From Microcaldota archaeon (lineage in GTDB: Archaea > Micrarchaeota > Micrarchaeia > Micrarchaeales > CABMGC01), in the NCBI GenBank assembly GCA_030040265.1, contig JASHUB010000060.1:1-10404 (forward strand): a stretch of DNA of 10,404 nucleotides, given 5' to 3'. Numbering within the stretch: the stretch's first letter is position 1; the number at the start of each line of letters is the position of its first letter. Both the position numbers and the translations under genes were made by a program. Under the pieces are notes generated by a model. That model worked only from the letters and a program-made list of their open reading frames with translations, was not told where the DNA came from and ran no database searches. Shown here piece by piece: positions 1 to 6,118 of the stretch.

Positions 1-2
1 AC

Positions 3-443
3 GCGTACAAAACAATGCTGAGCTTCTATGCTACACAACTTGAAAACTTGGTCAAAGACATGAATGCAGCTTCAGAAAATAAATCGAGTTCTGCTAGAAC
101 ACGGGAGAGCATAAAATTTACCACGGGAGAGCGCCTCGATATATTACACGCATACCAAGATGATAGACTTGGCCTGGCCCAGAGGCTTCTCAATTTAAGT
201 GCACCATGCAGAACGATACTTAAGAAGTTGAAAGAGGGCGGCTACACTGACGAGACGTTGTATAGTTTAGCTATAGGCGAAGTCAATCATTTATCCGAAA
301 ATGACAAAGAAAAGGCCATGGACATGATTGAAGAACTTGCGAATAGACAAACAATCGGTTCTAAGGAGATAAATGATTTGCTCAATGCGTTAGAAGCGCT
401 ATGCCCCCAATTCAAACAACACAAACAGAGGCCTGCTAGGTAA
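3..443 (+). CDS. Unrecognised protein, C-terminal part (possibly ParB-like)
   Basis: The reading frame is open from the left edge of the window to a TAA at 441-443. The ATG at 15 may therefore be internal, and the gene may begin outside the window. What is visible is about 142 residues, mostly predicted helix and rich in Lys, Glu and Leu, with no signal peptide or membrane segment. The stretch from about residue 60 to 125 (counted from the ATG) has a small turn, then YSLAIGEVNHL, a helix starting LSENDKEK, and a final helix near GSKEINDLL. That order resembles the helical region after the helix-turn-helix of ParB/KorB-type partition proteins. This is a loose pattern match, not a firm assignment; an unrelated helical DNA-binding or regulatory protein is equally possible. 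Codons are AT-rich compared with genes beyond 1700, and a copy of the repeat that also follows fic begins 10 bases after the stop. Confidence 0.5.
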   Translation, partial: AYKTMLSFYATQLENLVKDMNAASENKSSSARTRESIKFTTGERLDILHAYQDDRLGLAQRLLNLSAPCRTILKKLKEGGYTDETLYSLAIGEVNHLSENDKEKAMDMIEELANRQTIGSKEINDLLNALEALCPQFKQHKQRPAR

Positions 444-453
444 AGAGGGGCAA

Positions 454-510
454 CTGACGTCATTTACCATCGTTTCCGCAAGAGAAATCCCTATCAACTG
501 ACGGCAACCC
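454..510 (+). repeat. Direct repeat copy A, downstream of the first gene
   Basis: This stretch aligns without gaps to 1627-1683. The last 40 bases (471-510 against 1644-1683) differ at five positions, and the preceding 17 match at 11. The shared core includes CCGCAAGAGAAATCC. Each copy starts just after a stop codon. Inside, GTT-n-CCG near the start can pair with CGG-n-AAC near the end, giving a weak imperfect hairpin with a loop of about 23 bases. Its role is unknown; a mobile-unit end, a recombination scar or a 3'-end RNA element are all possible. Confidence 0.75.
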
Positions 511-571
511 CAATGTTCAAAACTTCCTGTTCTGCAACAGGGTTATTTATATAACTTTCAGCGCGTAAGCT

Positions 572-585
572 GTTTCCGCAAGAGA
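572..585 (+). repeat. Partial third copy of the repeat core
   Basis: GTTTCCGCAAGAGA here is identical to 472-485 in copy A, but the 3' half of the repeat is missing. It abuts the first inverted-repeat unit of the fic control region, so the repeat may have been cut by the insertion or duplication that made that region. Confidence 0.55.
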
Positions 586-702
586 TTACACCTTATATTC
601 TATATAAATTATAAATTTAGATTTTTATAGGTATAACCTCTTCTGAAGTCTTACACCTAAATTTCTTTCTTAATACGAAAGATTATATATTTATAGGTGT
701 AA
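586..702 (+). promoter_or_regulatory. Duplicated TATA/operator region upstream of fic
   Basis: Two tandem, imperfect units of about 51 bases are seen, 586-636 and 651-702. Each starts with TTACACCT (586-593, 651-658), contains an AT-rich TATA-like stretch (601-608 TATATAAA; 683-690 TTATATAT) and ends with TTATAGGTRTAA (625-636, 691-702; 11 of 12 identical). The second unit has perfect 9-base inverted arms, TTACACCTA at 651-659 and TAGGTGTAA at 694-702. The second TATA lies about 25 bases before the fic ATG at 712, so the transcript is probably leaderless or nearly so. The right arm sits between TATA and start, where a bound repressor would block initiation. TATA use and regulator binding are inferred. 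The bases from 511 to 571 show nothing recognisable. Confidence 0.6.
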
Positions 703-711
703 TAACTTAAC

Positions 712-1626
712 ATGGTCACGCTAAAGAAAAGGGAGATAAAAGGTAAAACTTACTACTACCTGAGCCATACTTACAGATTGAACGGCAAAAAGAAGTATAA
801 GGAATCATATCTTGGAGCAAAATTGCCCAATGATATTGAGAAACTGAAGAAAGAATTTACGCTTCAGATATATAAAGAAAAATGGTTCGGATTGTTCGAG
901 AGCATTAAGGCTGAGTATCAAAAACAGATGATCCGAACTCCTTCGGATGTGAAAAAGAGGAATATCGACGCGTTCCTGGTCAGGTTTACCTATGATACGA
1001 ACAGGATAGAGGGCTCAAAACTCTCGCTTAAGGATACCGCGGCTCTGTTGGAGCTTGGTCTTAGCCCCAAGGGCAGGCCAATCCGGGATATAAAGGAGGC
1101 AGAGGCACACCGGAACGTGTTCTATGAGATGATGGACTATAACGGGGAACTATCGCTAGGTTTGGTCCTCAGATGGCATAAGGAGCTATTCGGAGAAACA
1201 AAGCATAGTATGGCGGGCAGGCTGAGAGACTACAATGTCTATATCTCAGGAAGCGACTTCACACCCCCACCGTATCAAGCGGTAGAATCTTATATCGTGG
1301 AATTCTTCAAGTGGTATTCTTTGGAAAAAGGCAAGACCAATGCCGTAGAGCTTGCTGCACTTGCCCATCTGAAATTTGAGACAATACATCCGTTTGGGGA
1401 TGGAAATGGGAGAATTGGAAGGTTGATAATGAACTTTATACTCCGTAAAAACGGTTACCCGATGTTGGATATCAGATATACGGATAGACGCAGCTATTAC
1501 AATGCGCTTGAAAGATCCAACGTTAAAAATGATGATGGGATATTCGTGCAGTGGCTTTTCAAGAGATACTTAAAGGAGTCTAGGATCTATCTTGGAAAGC
1601 TACAGAGACCACAGGCGACTACTTGA
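712..1626 (+). CDS. fic: Fic/DOC family protein (probable AMP-transferase)
   Basis: Fic proteins usually move AMP from ATP to a hydroxyl side chain of a target protein; the target here cannot be read from sequence. The 304 residues carry a complete Fic motif, HPFGDGNGR at 226-234, with the catalytic His226 and the Mg/phosphate-binding Asp230, Asn232, Gly233 and Arg234. A flap-like stretch with PPP lies at 185-187. Upstream, TNRIEG at 96-101 fits the inhibitory motif [S/T]xxxE[G/N], which places it with class II Fic proteins that block their own ATP site by Glu100. Residues 1 to about 38 form a basic, aromatic segment (YYYLSHTYR, then GKKKYKESYLG) like the N-terminal strand domain seen on archaeal Fic proteins and some transposases, perhaps for nucleic-acid or partner contact. 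There is no separate small antitoxin gene upstream, consistent with built-in inhibition. Start: ATG 25 bases after a TATA box. Composition is AT-rich and the gene is flanked by direct repeats, suggesting acquisition. Confidence 0.93.
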   Translation: MVTLKKREIKGKTYYYLSHTYRLNGKKKYKESYLGAKLPNDIEKLKKEFTLQIYKEKWFGLFESIKAEYQKQMIRTPSDVKKRNIDAFLVRFTYDTNRIEGSKLSLKDTAALLELGLSPKGRPIRDIKEAEAHRNVFYEMMDYNGELSLGLVLRWHKELFGETKHSMAGRLRDYNVYISGSDFTPPPYQAVESYIVEFFKWYSLEKGKTNAVELAALAHLKFETIHPFGDGNGRIGRLIMNFILRKNGYPMLDIRYTDRRSYYNALERSNVKNDDGIFVQWLFKRYLKESRIYLGKLQRPQATT

Positions 1627-1683
1627 TTGACTTCGGTTAACCTCGTTCCCGCAAGAGAAATCCTTATCGACTGGCGGCAACCA
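1627..1683 (+). repeat. Direct repeat copy B, immediately after fic
   Basis: This is the partner of 454-510 (35 of 40 identical over the 3' part) and it begins at the base after the fic stop. The two copies are 1173 bases apart, bracketing the fic promoter and gene. In this copy CCGC at 1649-1652 can pair with GCGG at 1674-1677, and GGTT at 1635-1638 with AACC at 1679-1682. Confidence 0.75.
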
Positions 1684-1733
1684 CGATTCCGCGTTTACGT
1701 CAGAACTGAACTATTTGGACGATTCTACGGGAA

Positions 1734-1774
1734 CTAATATATAGGAGCAAAAACAGGGTATTATTGGAGATGAT
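1734..1774 (+). promoter_or_regulatory. TATA box and Shine-Dalgarno for the 292-residue gene
   Basis: CTAATATATA at 1734-1743 is a TATA-like box; a start about 25 bases on gives a leader of only about 10 bases. GGAGATGAT at 1766-1774 abuts the ATG at 1775 and differs by one base from the usual archaeal anti-16S complement GGAGGTGAT, which supports that start. Confidence 0.55.
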
Positions 1775-2653
1775 ATGACGATCAGAAGCAACCCTAGAGC
1801 AGCAGTTGGAGCGACGCCGGAAGGATTATTTACGGGGATAGGGAGAGGCTTGTCCGGCATGCAATTAAGCGCAGTTTCCAAAAAGGAACTCACTCCGGAG
1901 CAGTTCCTGGCGTTCGCCAGGAAGCTGGCAGAGGGGATCGGGAAGACGTTGGTAAGCACGGAGAGGGAAAGCGCGGGATTGTTCAGGACAAGACCGATAT
2001 GGTCTGGTTACTCGATAGAGAGCGTTGAGAGCGACGTCCAGAGGAAGCAGAGATGGCTCGACAGCGCAGTGGAGAAGGACAGCGATGACAGAGTTCTGGA
2101 CATGGCTGAGATACTCGCCAAGGCAAGCCCCAACCGCGTGGATATTACTATTGAGCTGACAAGGCACGGAAGATTAGCGTCAAAGGGAGGATACGAACAC
2201 AAGGTCGGCATAAGGGTCGTGCAGCTTGAAGGCAAGCTGTACTACGCAGAAGGAAATGTTGAAACTGGCCGTATATATACCCGTGAAGGAGCCGCCGCAG
2301 TGGTGGAAGTGGCTCAGACTATGGGTGTCACGCGCGTCAATGACATCTTCAGGCTGCCAGCAGGAGAGGACGGCAGCTGGCCTCAGTTCTCCCCGATAGT
2401 CGCGGGAGGCAACGCGGAGGATGCATTGCATGGCGCTGACAGAGACGCCAATGAAGCTCGTCGCGAGGTCGGTTTTCAGGAGAGGGAGGTCAAGAGGCAT
2501 GGAGAGGAGCTCGAGAGAGCCAAGACTATAGCGGCCTCGTATGAGAAGAAGGCTAAGGAAGCCGAAAGCAGGCTCGCCGAAGTTAAGGCGGACCAGAAGA
2601 GGCGTGCCGATGAGCTTCGCGCGAAGTGGAAGGAAAGCAGGAGATCGGCCTAG
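1775..2653 (+). CDS. Unrecognised protein with C-terminal coiled coil
   Basis: I do not recognise this 292-residue protein. Residues 1-35 are Gly/Ala-rich and probably flexible. Residues 39-115 look helical, with Arg/Glu-rich stretches. Residues 120-195 read as alternating strands and helix (RVDITIEL, then GIRVVQLEGKLYYAEG, then AAAVVEVAQTMG), likely a small globular domain. A Gly/Pro linker at 195-213 leads to a highly charged region, 214-290, dense in Arg, Lys, Glu and Ala with no Pro, which should form a long coiled coil. No signal peptide, membrane segment, cysteines or catalytic motif is seen, so it is probably cytoplasmic and oligomeric or a scaffold. It has its own TATA box and Shine-Dalgarno and a G+C-richer codon use than fic just upstream. 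It converges on another unrecognised gene. Confidence 0.8.
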   Translation: MTIRSNPRAAVGATPEGLFTGIGRGLSGMQLSAVSKKELTPEQFLAFARKLAEGIGKTLVSTERESAGLFRTRPIWSGYSIESVESDVQRKQRWLDSAVEKDSDDRVLDMAEILAKASPNRVDITIELTRHGRLASKGGYEHKVGIRVVQLEGKLYYAEGNVETGRIYTREGAAAVVEVAQTMGVTRVNDIFRLPAGEDGSWPQFSPIVAGGNAEDALHGADRDANEARREVGFQEREVKRHGEELERAKTIAASYEKKAKEAESRLAEVKADQKRRADELRAKWKESRRSA

Positions 2654-2748
2654 GAAGGTTCTGGTTTGTAAGAGCTTATGCGCTTAGCGGCAGCATTTAT
2701 ACTGATATTTTGAAGATGCAACAACATAACAAGATTAGACTTTAACGG

Positions 2749-3585
2749 TTAAAATGGCCCTCTTGGGCTTTTCCTTGCCTGCTCTGCCTCGCGGTACTTG
2801 GTCGTAAACTCCAGCAGTTCCTCAAGCTCCAACGCCATCGCTCTGTCCTTGGGATCTGCGCTGTACGTCAGTGCGCCTCTTTCGAGAATCAGCAGGGCAG
2901 TCCTTACCTCCTGATCCGTCATTGGGCTCTTGAACTTCGGATGCGTCGGCAATGACGGCACGCGTATTTGGAGCCTGCGCAGTCCCGTGAGCTCAGTTTC
3001 ATCAGCGAAAGGCACCTGCGTGTTGGCTTCTGGCAGCATGACGAACTCCACCTTCACAGGAGCCTGCGGAACTATCTCTTGCCCACCCTGAAGGCATGCG
3101 GGGAAATCTGGTCCGAAGTCGCTGGCGACCGCTGGCGCATCCTCAGGCCGCTTCAGTTCAGAAAACACAGTGGCCAGCACAACCGTCGGGGCAGGGACTA
3201 TGCCGGAATCGAACCTGCCGAGGGTGGCGACGAAGCCAAAACTAGACTTAGGCCTTTGCCGCCTCCCCTTTGTCAGCGGGGAGCCTGGGACCGTTATCAC
3301 CCGGCCGCTCCCCGCGTTCTCCGGATGCCAATTATCTAGGCTTACGACCCCGCCAGGGGGTCTCGCCTCTGGATGGTCCTTGACGTACTGCAGGTAGAGT
3401 CTCCCGACTTTCTTCGGGTCGTCCTCCTGGGCGATACTCGCAGCGACCTGTGCGCCCTCCACCCTCTGCGGGCCGTCTGGCCCGGCCTGTCTCTCCGCTT
3501 TCAGAAGTTCCGATGCCGGAACGAAGTCTAGATCCAATCTGGCAGCGCCGCGGCTGCCCGCCTGTCTTGTCCTCCTCACTCTCAT
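2749..3585 (-). CDS. Unrecognised Pro/Arg-rich protein
   Basis: I do not recognise this 278-residue protein. The ATG at 3585 is chosen because AAGGAGAG at 3593-3600 lies 7 bases upstream; a GTG at 3642 would add 19 residues but has no such signal. The first 20 residues are strongly basic (MRVRRTRQAG), then comes a helix-like ASELLKAERQ. The middle (75-215) is rich in Pro, Gly and Val, with short strands such as GRVITVPGSPL and VKVEFVMLPEANTQVPF, possibly a beta-rich fold. The end, 222-270, is helical and acidic (TDQEVRTALLILERGA, then ALELEELLEFTTKYREAEQ). There is one Cys, no membrane segment and no signal peptide. The opposite strand also has open frames in this GC-rich stretch, but the Shine-Dalgarno and continuous frame favour this strand. 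The 95 bases between it and the converging gene show nothing clear. Confidence 0.72.
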   Translation of the reverse strand: MRVRRTRQAGSRGAARLDLDFVPASELLKAERQAGPDGPQRVEGAQVAASIAQEDDPKKVGRLYLQYVKDHPEARPPGGVVSLDNWHPENAGSGRVITVPGSPLTKGRRQRPKSSFGFVATLGRFDSGIVPAPTVVLATVFSELKRPEDAPAVASDFGPDFPACLQGGQEIVPQAPVKVEFVMLPEANTQVPFADETELTGLRRLQIRVPSLPTHPKFKSPMTDQEVRTALLILERGALTYSADPKDRAMALELEELLEFTTKYREAEQARKSPRGPF

Positions 3586-3760
3586 GTTTCCACTCTCCTT
3601 TAATCCTCTCGGGATTAACGCGATGCGGACCGACGGCTTCACGTCGAGAACGTTGGAAGCCGTGGAAGGTCCTTACAAAAATCGTCTGTCCTTCTGGTTT
3701 AGTTTTTAGGATCGATGCCCCAAGAAACCTCCACCTTTGATAAGCATCACTGCTGGCCGC

Positions 3761-3779
3761 TATTTAAAACATGCGCATG
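3761..3779 (-). promoter_or_regulatory. Possible promoter for the - strand 278-residue gene
   Basis: Read on the - strand, TTTTAAATA (complement of 3761-3769) is a good archaeal TATA box. It is directly preceded by a perfect 10-base palindrome CATGCGCATG at 3770-3779 that could be a regulator site. The expected start near 3738 leaves a leader of about 150 bases, which is long; a weaker box around 3700-3712 could be used instead. Confidence 0.35.
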
Positions 3780-3806
3780 AGGGGGCGCGGCGCAGCGATG
3801 TCCGTG

Positions 3807-3820
3807 CGAAAGTATTAAAG
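3807..3820 (+). promoter_or_regulatory. Promoter of the uppP operon
   Basis: GCGAAAGTATTAAAG resembles a purine-rich BRE followed by a TATA box. Transcription would begin around 3842-3846, giving a leader of about 40 bases. Together with the oppositely facing box near 3765 it makes the 301-base gap 3586-3886 a divergent promoter region; I see no gene in that gap. Confidence 0.45.
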
Positions 3821-3839
3821 AATAAACAGCCTTAGTTAA

Positions 3840-3872
3840 TAGTCCGTCTTTTTGGGGCCAGCTCTCGGACTA
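3840..3872 (+). promoter_or_regulatory. Inverted repeat at the start of the uppP leader
   Basis: TAGTCCG at 3840-3846 and CGGACTA at 3866-3872 are perfect 7-base inverted arms around a 19-base loop. The element lies at the predicted transcription start and 14 bases before the GTG at 3887. It could be a 5' hairpin in the mRNA or an operator. Confidence 0.35.
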
Positions 3873-3886
3873 CCGACGACAATCTT

Positions 3887-4762
3887 GTGAACCTGATGAC
3901 CGCTCTAGCCCAGATAATAAACGGCATACTCATAGGCATCGTCCAGGGAATATCCGAGTGGCTGCCGATAAGCAGCAAAACCCAAGTGCTCATCGCCGCG
4001 CAGTATCTCCTGCACCTCACATTCCAGCAGGCGTACACGTTCGGCCTGTTCATGGAGATCGGCACGATCATCGCTGCGATAATCTACTTCAGGAAGGAGC
4101 TTTTCGGCCTGATAGAAGTGCTGCTCGGCGCTAAGGACGCGATGAAGAGAAAACTGTTCGTTTACATCCTTGTGACCATCGTCCTGACGGGCATCATCGG
4201 GGCTCCGCTTTACCTGTTTGCCGACTCGCTCTCCGGGATACCTGTGGGGGTGCCGCTCCTGATAATCGGAATCGTCCTTCTGATAGATGCCGCGGTGATA
4301 AGGCATTCGAGAAAGAAGCAATTGCACGGAGAGAACACGCGGAAGCTCGAGGACCTCTCTACAAAGGACTTTGCGCTGGTGGGCATAGCGCAGGGGATCG
4401 CGGCACTGCCCGGTGTGAGCAGGTCTGGGATAACAACAAGTGCGCTGCTGCTCATGAAGGTGGAAGCGGACGAGGCGTTCCGGCTCTCGTTCCTTACCGG
4501 CATATTCGCAGCCATAGCCGCATTCGCACTAACGCTCGTCGCGTCGCACACTAATGTCTCGGTTGCCATCGCATCGATAGGAGCTCTTGGAATCATAGTC
4601 GCGATAATCACGGCGACGGTGATAAGCCTGTTCCTGATAGACTTCCTGATCAAGATCGCGGGCAAGTCGAAGATAGTCTATGTGACCGCCGCGTTGGGAC
4701 TGATCGCGATCGCTAGCGGAGTGCTTTACCTGCTGCTCAATGTTCCACACATAGCTGGTTGA
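3887..4762 (+). CDS. uppP: UppP/BacA-type polyprenyl-diphosphate phosphatase
   Basis: This family removes one phosphate from C55 or longer polyprenyl diphosphate so that the lipid carrier can be reused. In archaea the carrier is probably a dolichol-type lipid used for glycoprotein or glycolipid building. The 291 residues are very hydrophobic, with roughly eight membrane segments. Both signature motifs are present: QGISEWLPISS at 20-30, giving the QxxxE pair Gln20/Glu24 and Ser29-Ser30, and LPGVSRSGITTS at 174-185, the P-loop-like active site with Arg179. A charged loop at 139-160 separates two halves with similar motif placement, as expected for the family's inverted repeat fold. The start is a GTG; an ATG three codons on (3896) is possible and no clear Shine-Dalgarno helps. 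First gene of a close-packed operon: its stop at 4760-4762 is 8 bases before the next start. Confidence 0.93.
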   Translation: MNLMTALAQIINGILIGIVQGISEWLPISSKTQVLIAAQYLLHLTFQQAYTFGLFMEIGTIIAAIIYFRKELFGLIEVLLGAKDAMKRKLFVYILVTIVLTGIIGAPLYLFADSLSGIPVGVPLLIIGIVLLIDAAVIRHSRKKQLHGENTRKLEDLSTKDFALVGIAQGIAALPGVSRSGITTSALLLMKVEADEAFRLSFLTGIFAAIAAFALTLVASHTNVSVAIASIGALGIIVAIITATVISLFLIDFLIKIAGKSKIVYVTAALGLIAIASGVLYLLLNVPHIAG

Positions 4763-4770
4763 GTGATGGG

Positions 4771-5220
4771 ATGGATATCAACATAAGGGCGGCATCAAAG
4801 AAGGATTTCGCTTCGCTGTACGCCATAGGGGCACACACTCCCGAACTGAAGGTCAACAGGCTGGAGCCGTTCATGACGAAGGCTGAGTTCAGGTGGAGCC
4901 TGTGCGAAAACCCTAACGGCGTCTTCCTTGTTGCAGAAGACGGCAAGAAACCTGTCGGCTTTCTTTATGCCAACATGAGGGACGTCGACAGGCCTTCCCG
5001 GAAGTGCGCCTGTCTGGTCTACCTCACAGTGATACCATCGTACAGAAGGCATGGTATCGCACATGCGCTTTACTCCGAGGCAGAGAAGCGGCTGAAGAGG
5101 AACAAGGTTAGCTACCTCTATGCGCTTGCTAACGCCACGCACGATCCGGTCGTCCTTTTCAACACCAAGCATGGGCTAAAGAAGGGGAATGCGTTCGTCT
5201 GGATGGACAAGAATATCTGA
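4771..5220 (+). CDS. GNAT family N-acetyltransferase (first of two)
   Basis: GNAT enzymes transfer an acetyl group from acetyl-CoA to an amine on a small molecule or protein; the substrate here is unknown. The 149 residues show the usual order: N-terminal strand/helix (INIRAASKKDFASLY), central strands (VFLVAEDGKKPVGFLYANM, 51-69), then motif A, LTVIPSYRRHGIAHALY at 85-101, with the pyrophosphate-binding Arg92/93-x-Gly95-x-Ala97 pattern. The C-terminal part, VVLFNTKHGLKKGNAFVW, matches the common 'F..k.GF.k' end. The ATG at 4771 is preferred to a TTG at 4759 because GAGTGAT at 4761-4767 can serve as Shine-Dalgarno and the family normally begins close to this point. The next gene, also a GNAT, starts 8 bases after the stop, so the two are probably co-translated. 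Confidence 0.87.
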   Translation: MDINIRAASKKDFASLYAIGAHTPELKVNRLEPFMTKAEFRWSLCENPNGVFLVAEDGKKPVGFLYANMRDVDRPSRKCACLVYLTVIPSYRRHGIAHALYSEAEKRLKRNKVSYLYALANATHDPVVLFNTKHGLKKGNAFVWMDKNI

Positions 5221-5228
5221 GGGATCCG

Positions 5229-5678
5229 ATGTACAATGTGAGGTATGCAAAGCAACCTGATTTCAGGCGGCTGCTCAAGCTGAGCAAGACAGAATGGCCT
5301 GACTGGTCCAGGCGGAACCCGAAGTACGAAGTTGACTACGTTGAGGACCGCATAAAGGAGGGGCACACGCTTGTGGCTGTCGCGGACGGCGACATAGTCG
5401 GCTTCCTGACGTTCGGGAGCATATGGAGCAGGCACTGGCACATAGAAGACCTGTACGTACAGCCTAAGTACAGAAGGCTAGGGATAGCGTCTGCGCTGAT
5501 GCGCAAGCTCGTCTCAGAGGCGAAGAAGCGCGGCGTTAGATATCTTGTGACCGAAACGTCGCCGGAGAATAGGGCCGCCCATAGATATAATAAAGAAAAT
5601 GGCTTTAGGAAGGCGGGAACGGTGGAGAAACTTTGGGGAGAGACCGACGCTGTCGTATTCATAAAGAACGTCAGATAG
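5229..5678 (+). CDS. GNAT family N-acetyltransferase (second of two)
   Basis: This 149-residue acetyl-CoA-dependent acetyltransferase has strands at 48-64 (LVAVADGDIVGFLTFGS), then HIEDLYVQPKYRRLGIASAL at 71-90 with the acetyl-CoA-binding Arg82/83-x-Gly85-x-Ala87. It closes with TSPENRAAHRYNKENGFRKAG at 110-130, of which the NxxAxxxYxxxGF pattern is typical of small-molecule and RimI-like GNATs. The neighbouring GNAT is the same length but clearly different outside motif A, so the pair is either an old duplication or two independent family members. GAGGGATC before the ATG may be the Shine-Dalgarno. It shares the uppP operon and has no promoter of its own that I can see. Confidence 0.9.
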   Translation: MYNVRYAKQPDFRRLLKLSKTEWPDWSRRNPKYEVDYVEDRIKEGHTLVAVADGDIVGFLTFGSIWSRHWHIEDLYVQPKYRRLGIASALMRKLVSEAKKRGVRYLVTETSPENRAAHRYNKENGFRKAGTVEKLWGETDAVVFIKNVR

Positions 5679-5691
5679 TATTCGTGAGAAC

Positions 5692-6114
5692 ATGGGAGAA
5701 GGAAAGCATTACAGGAAGGTTGGGCTGCTCGTTCTGAGCCCCGACAGGACCAAGTTCCTGGTCTGCCAGAAGTATCCAGGAGACATGACCCCCGAGTACA
5801 TAATGCCTGGCGGGCAGTTCGAGGAGGGTGAAGACGATGTCACATGCGTGCGCAGGGAGGTGAAGGAAGAGCTGGACTGCGGCATCAACGAATCGACGCT
5901 GAAGTTCATCGGCGAGTACACGGGCCCTGCTGCCGGAGGAGGGGACCTGATGATGAGGCTCTATGAGGGCAAGCTTGACGGCGCTGCAAAGCCGTCTAGC
6001 GAGATCATGGCCCTGCACTGGATCGGAGAGAAAGACATCAAGAACATGGAGGTATCAGAATTCATACGTACGAGGATCCTTCCGGACCTGATAAAGAGGA
6101 AACTTTTGGAGTGA
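5692..6114 (+). CDS. Nudix hydrolase
   Basis: Nudix enzymes split nucleoside diphosphates linked to another group, for example damaged dNTPs, nucleotide sugars or ADP-ribose. The 140 residues contain a full Nudix box from Gly41: G-x5-E47-x7-R55-E56-V57-K58-E59-E60, with the metal-binding glutamates Glu56, Glu59 and Glu60 present. The consensus Gly just after the box is shifted by two (LDCGI), a minor deviation. Strands before the box (KVGLLVLSPDRTKFLVCQK) and the PEYIMPGG lead-in are typical of small MutT/ADP-ribose-type members, but the substrate cannot be told from this. The gene begins 13 bases after the second GNAT and ends 4 bases before the phosphorylase start, so it is inside the operon. 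Confidence 0.92.
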   Translation: MGEGKHYRKVGLLVLSPDRTKFLVCQKYPGDMTPEYIMPGGQFEEGEDDVTCVRREVKEELDCGINESTLKFIGEYTGPAAGGGDLMMRLYEGKLDGAAKPSSEIMALHWIGEKDIKNMEVSEFIRTRILPDLIKRKLLE

Positions 6115-6118
6115 GAGG

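Noticed and set aside
444..711. A small antitoxin gene for fic
   Set aside because: No open frame with a start signal exists there, and the inhibitory motif is inside the Fic protein itself.
454..1683. Integron cassette with attC sites, because a repeat with inner pairing follows each gene
   Set aside because: The repeat ends read GTT...AAC from outside in, not the RYYYAAC...GTTRRRY order of attC, pairing is weak, and no integrase is visible.
454..1683. CRISPR array
   Set aside because: Only two full repeat copies and one partial one, with a gene between them; no regular spacers and no cas genes.
2662..2692. Terminator hairpin around AAGAGC-TTAT-GCGCTT
   Set aside because: The stem is six pairs with a mismatch and no T-run follows.
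3586..3642. Longer form of the - strand 278-residue protein starting at GTG 3642
   Set aside because: The ATG at 3585 has AAGGAGAG at a 7-base distance; the GTG has no such signal.
2968..3740. Open + strand frames across the - strand 278-residue gene
   Set aside because: They are short, overlap each other, lack start signals, and are expected in GC-rich coding DNA.
3709..3747. Thirteen-residue leader peptide on the - strand (ATG at 3747)
   Set aside because: It lies too close to the TATA box to be in the transcript, and no Shine-Dalgarno precedes it.
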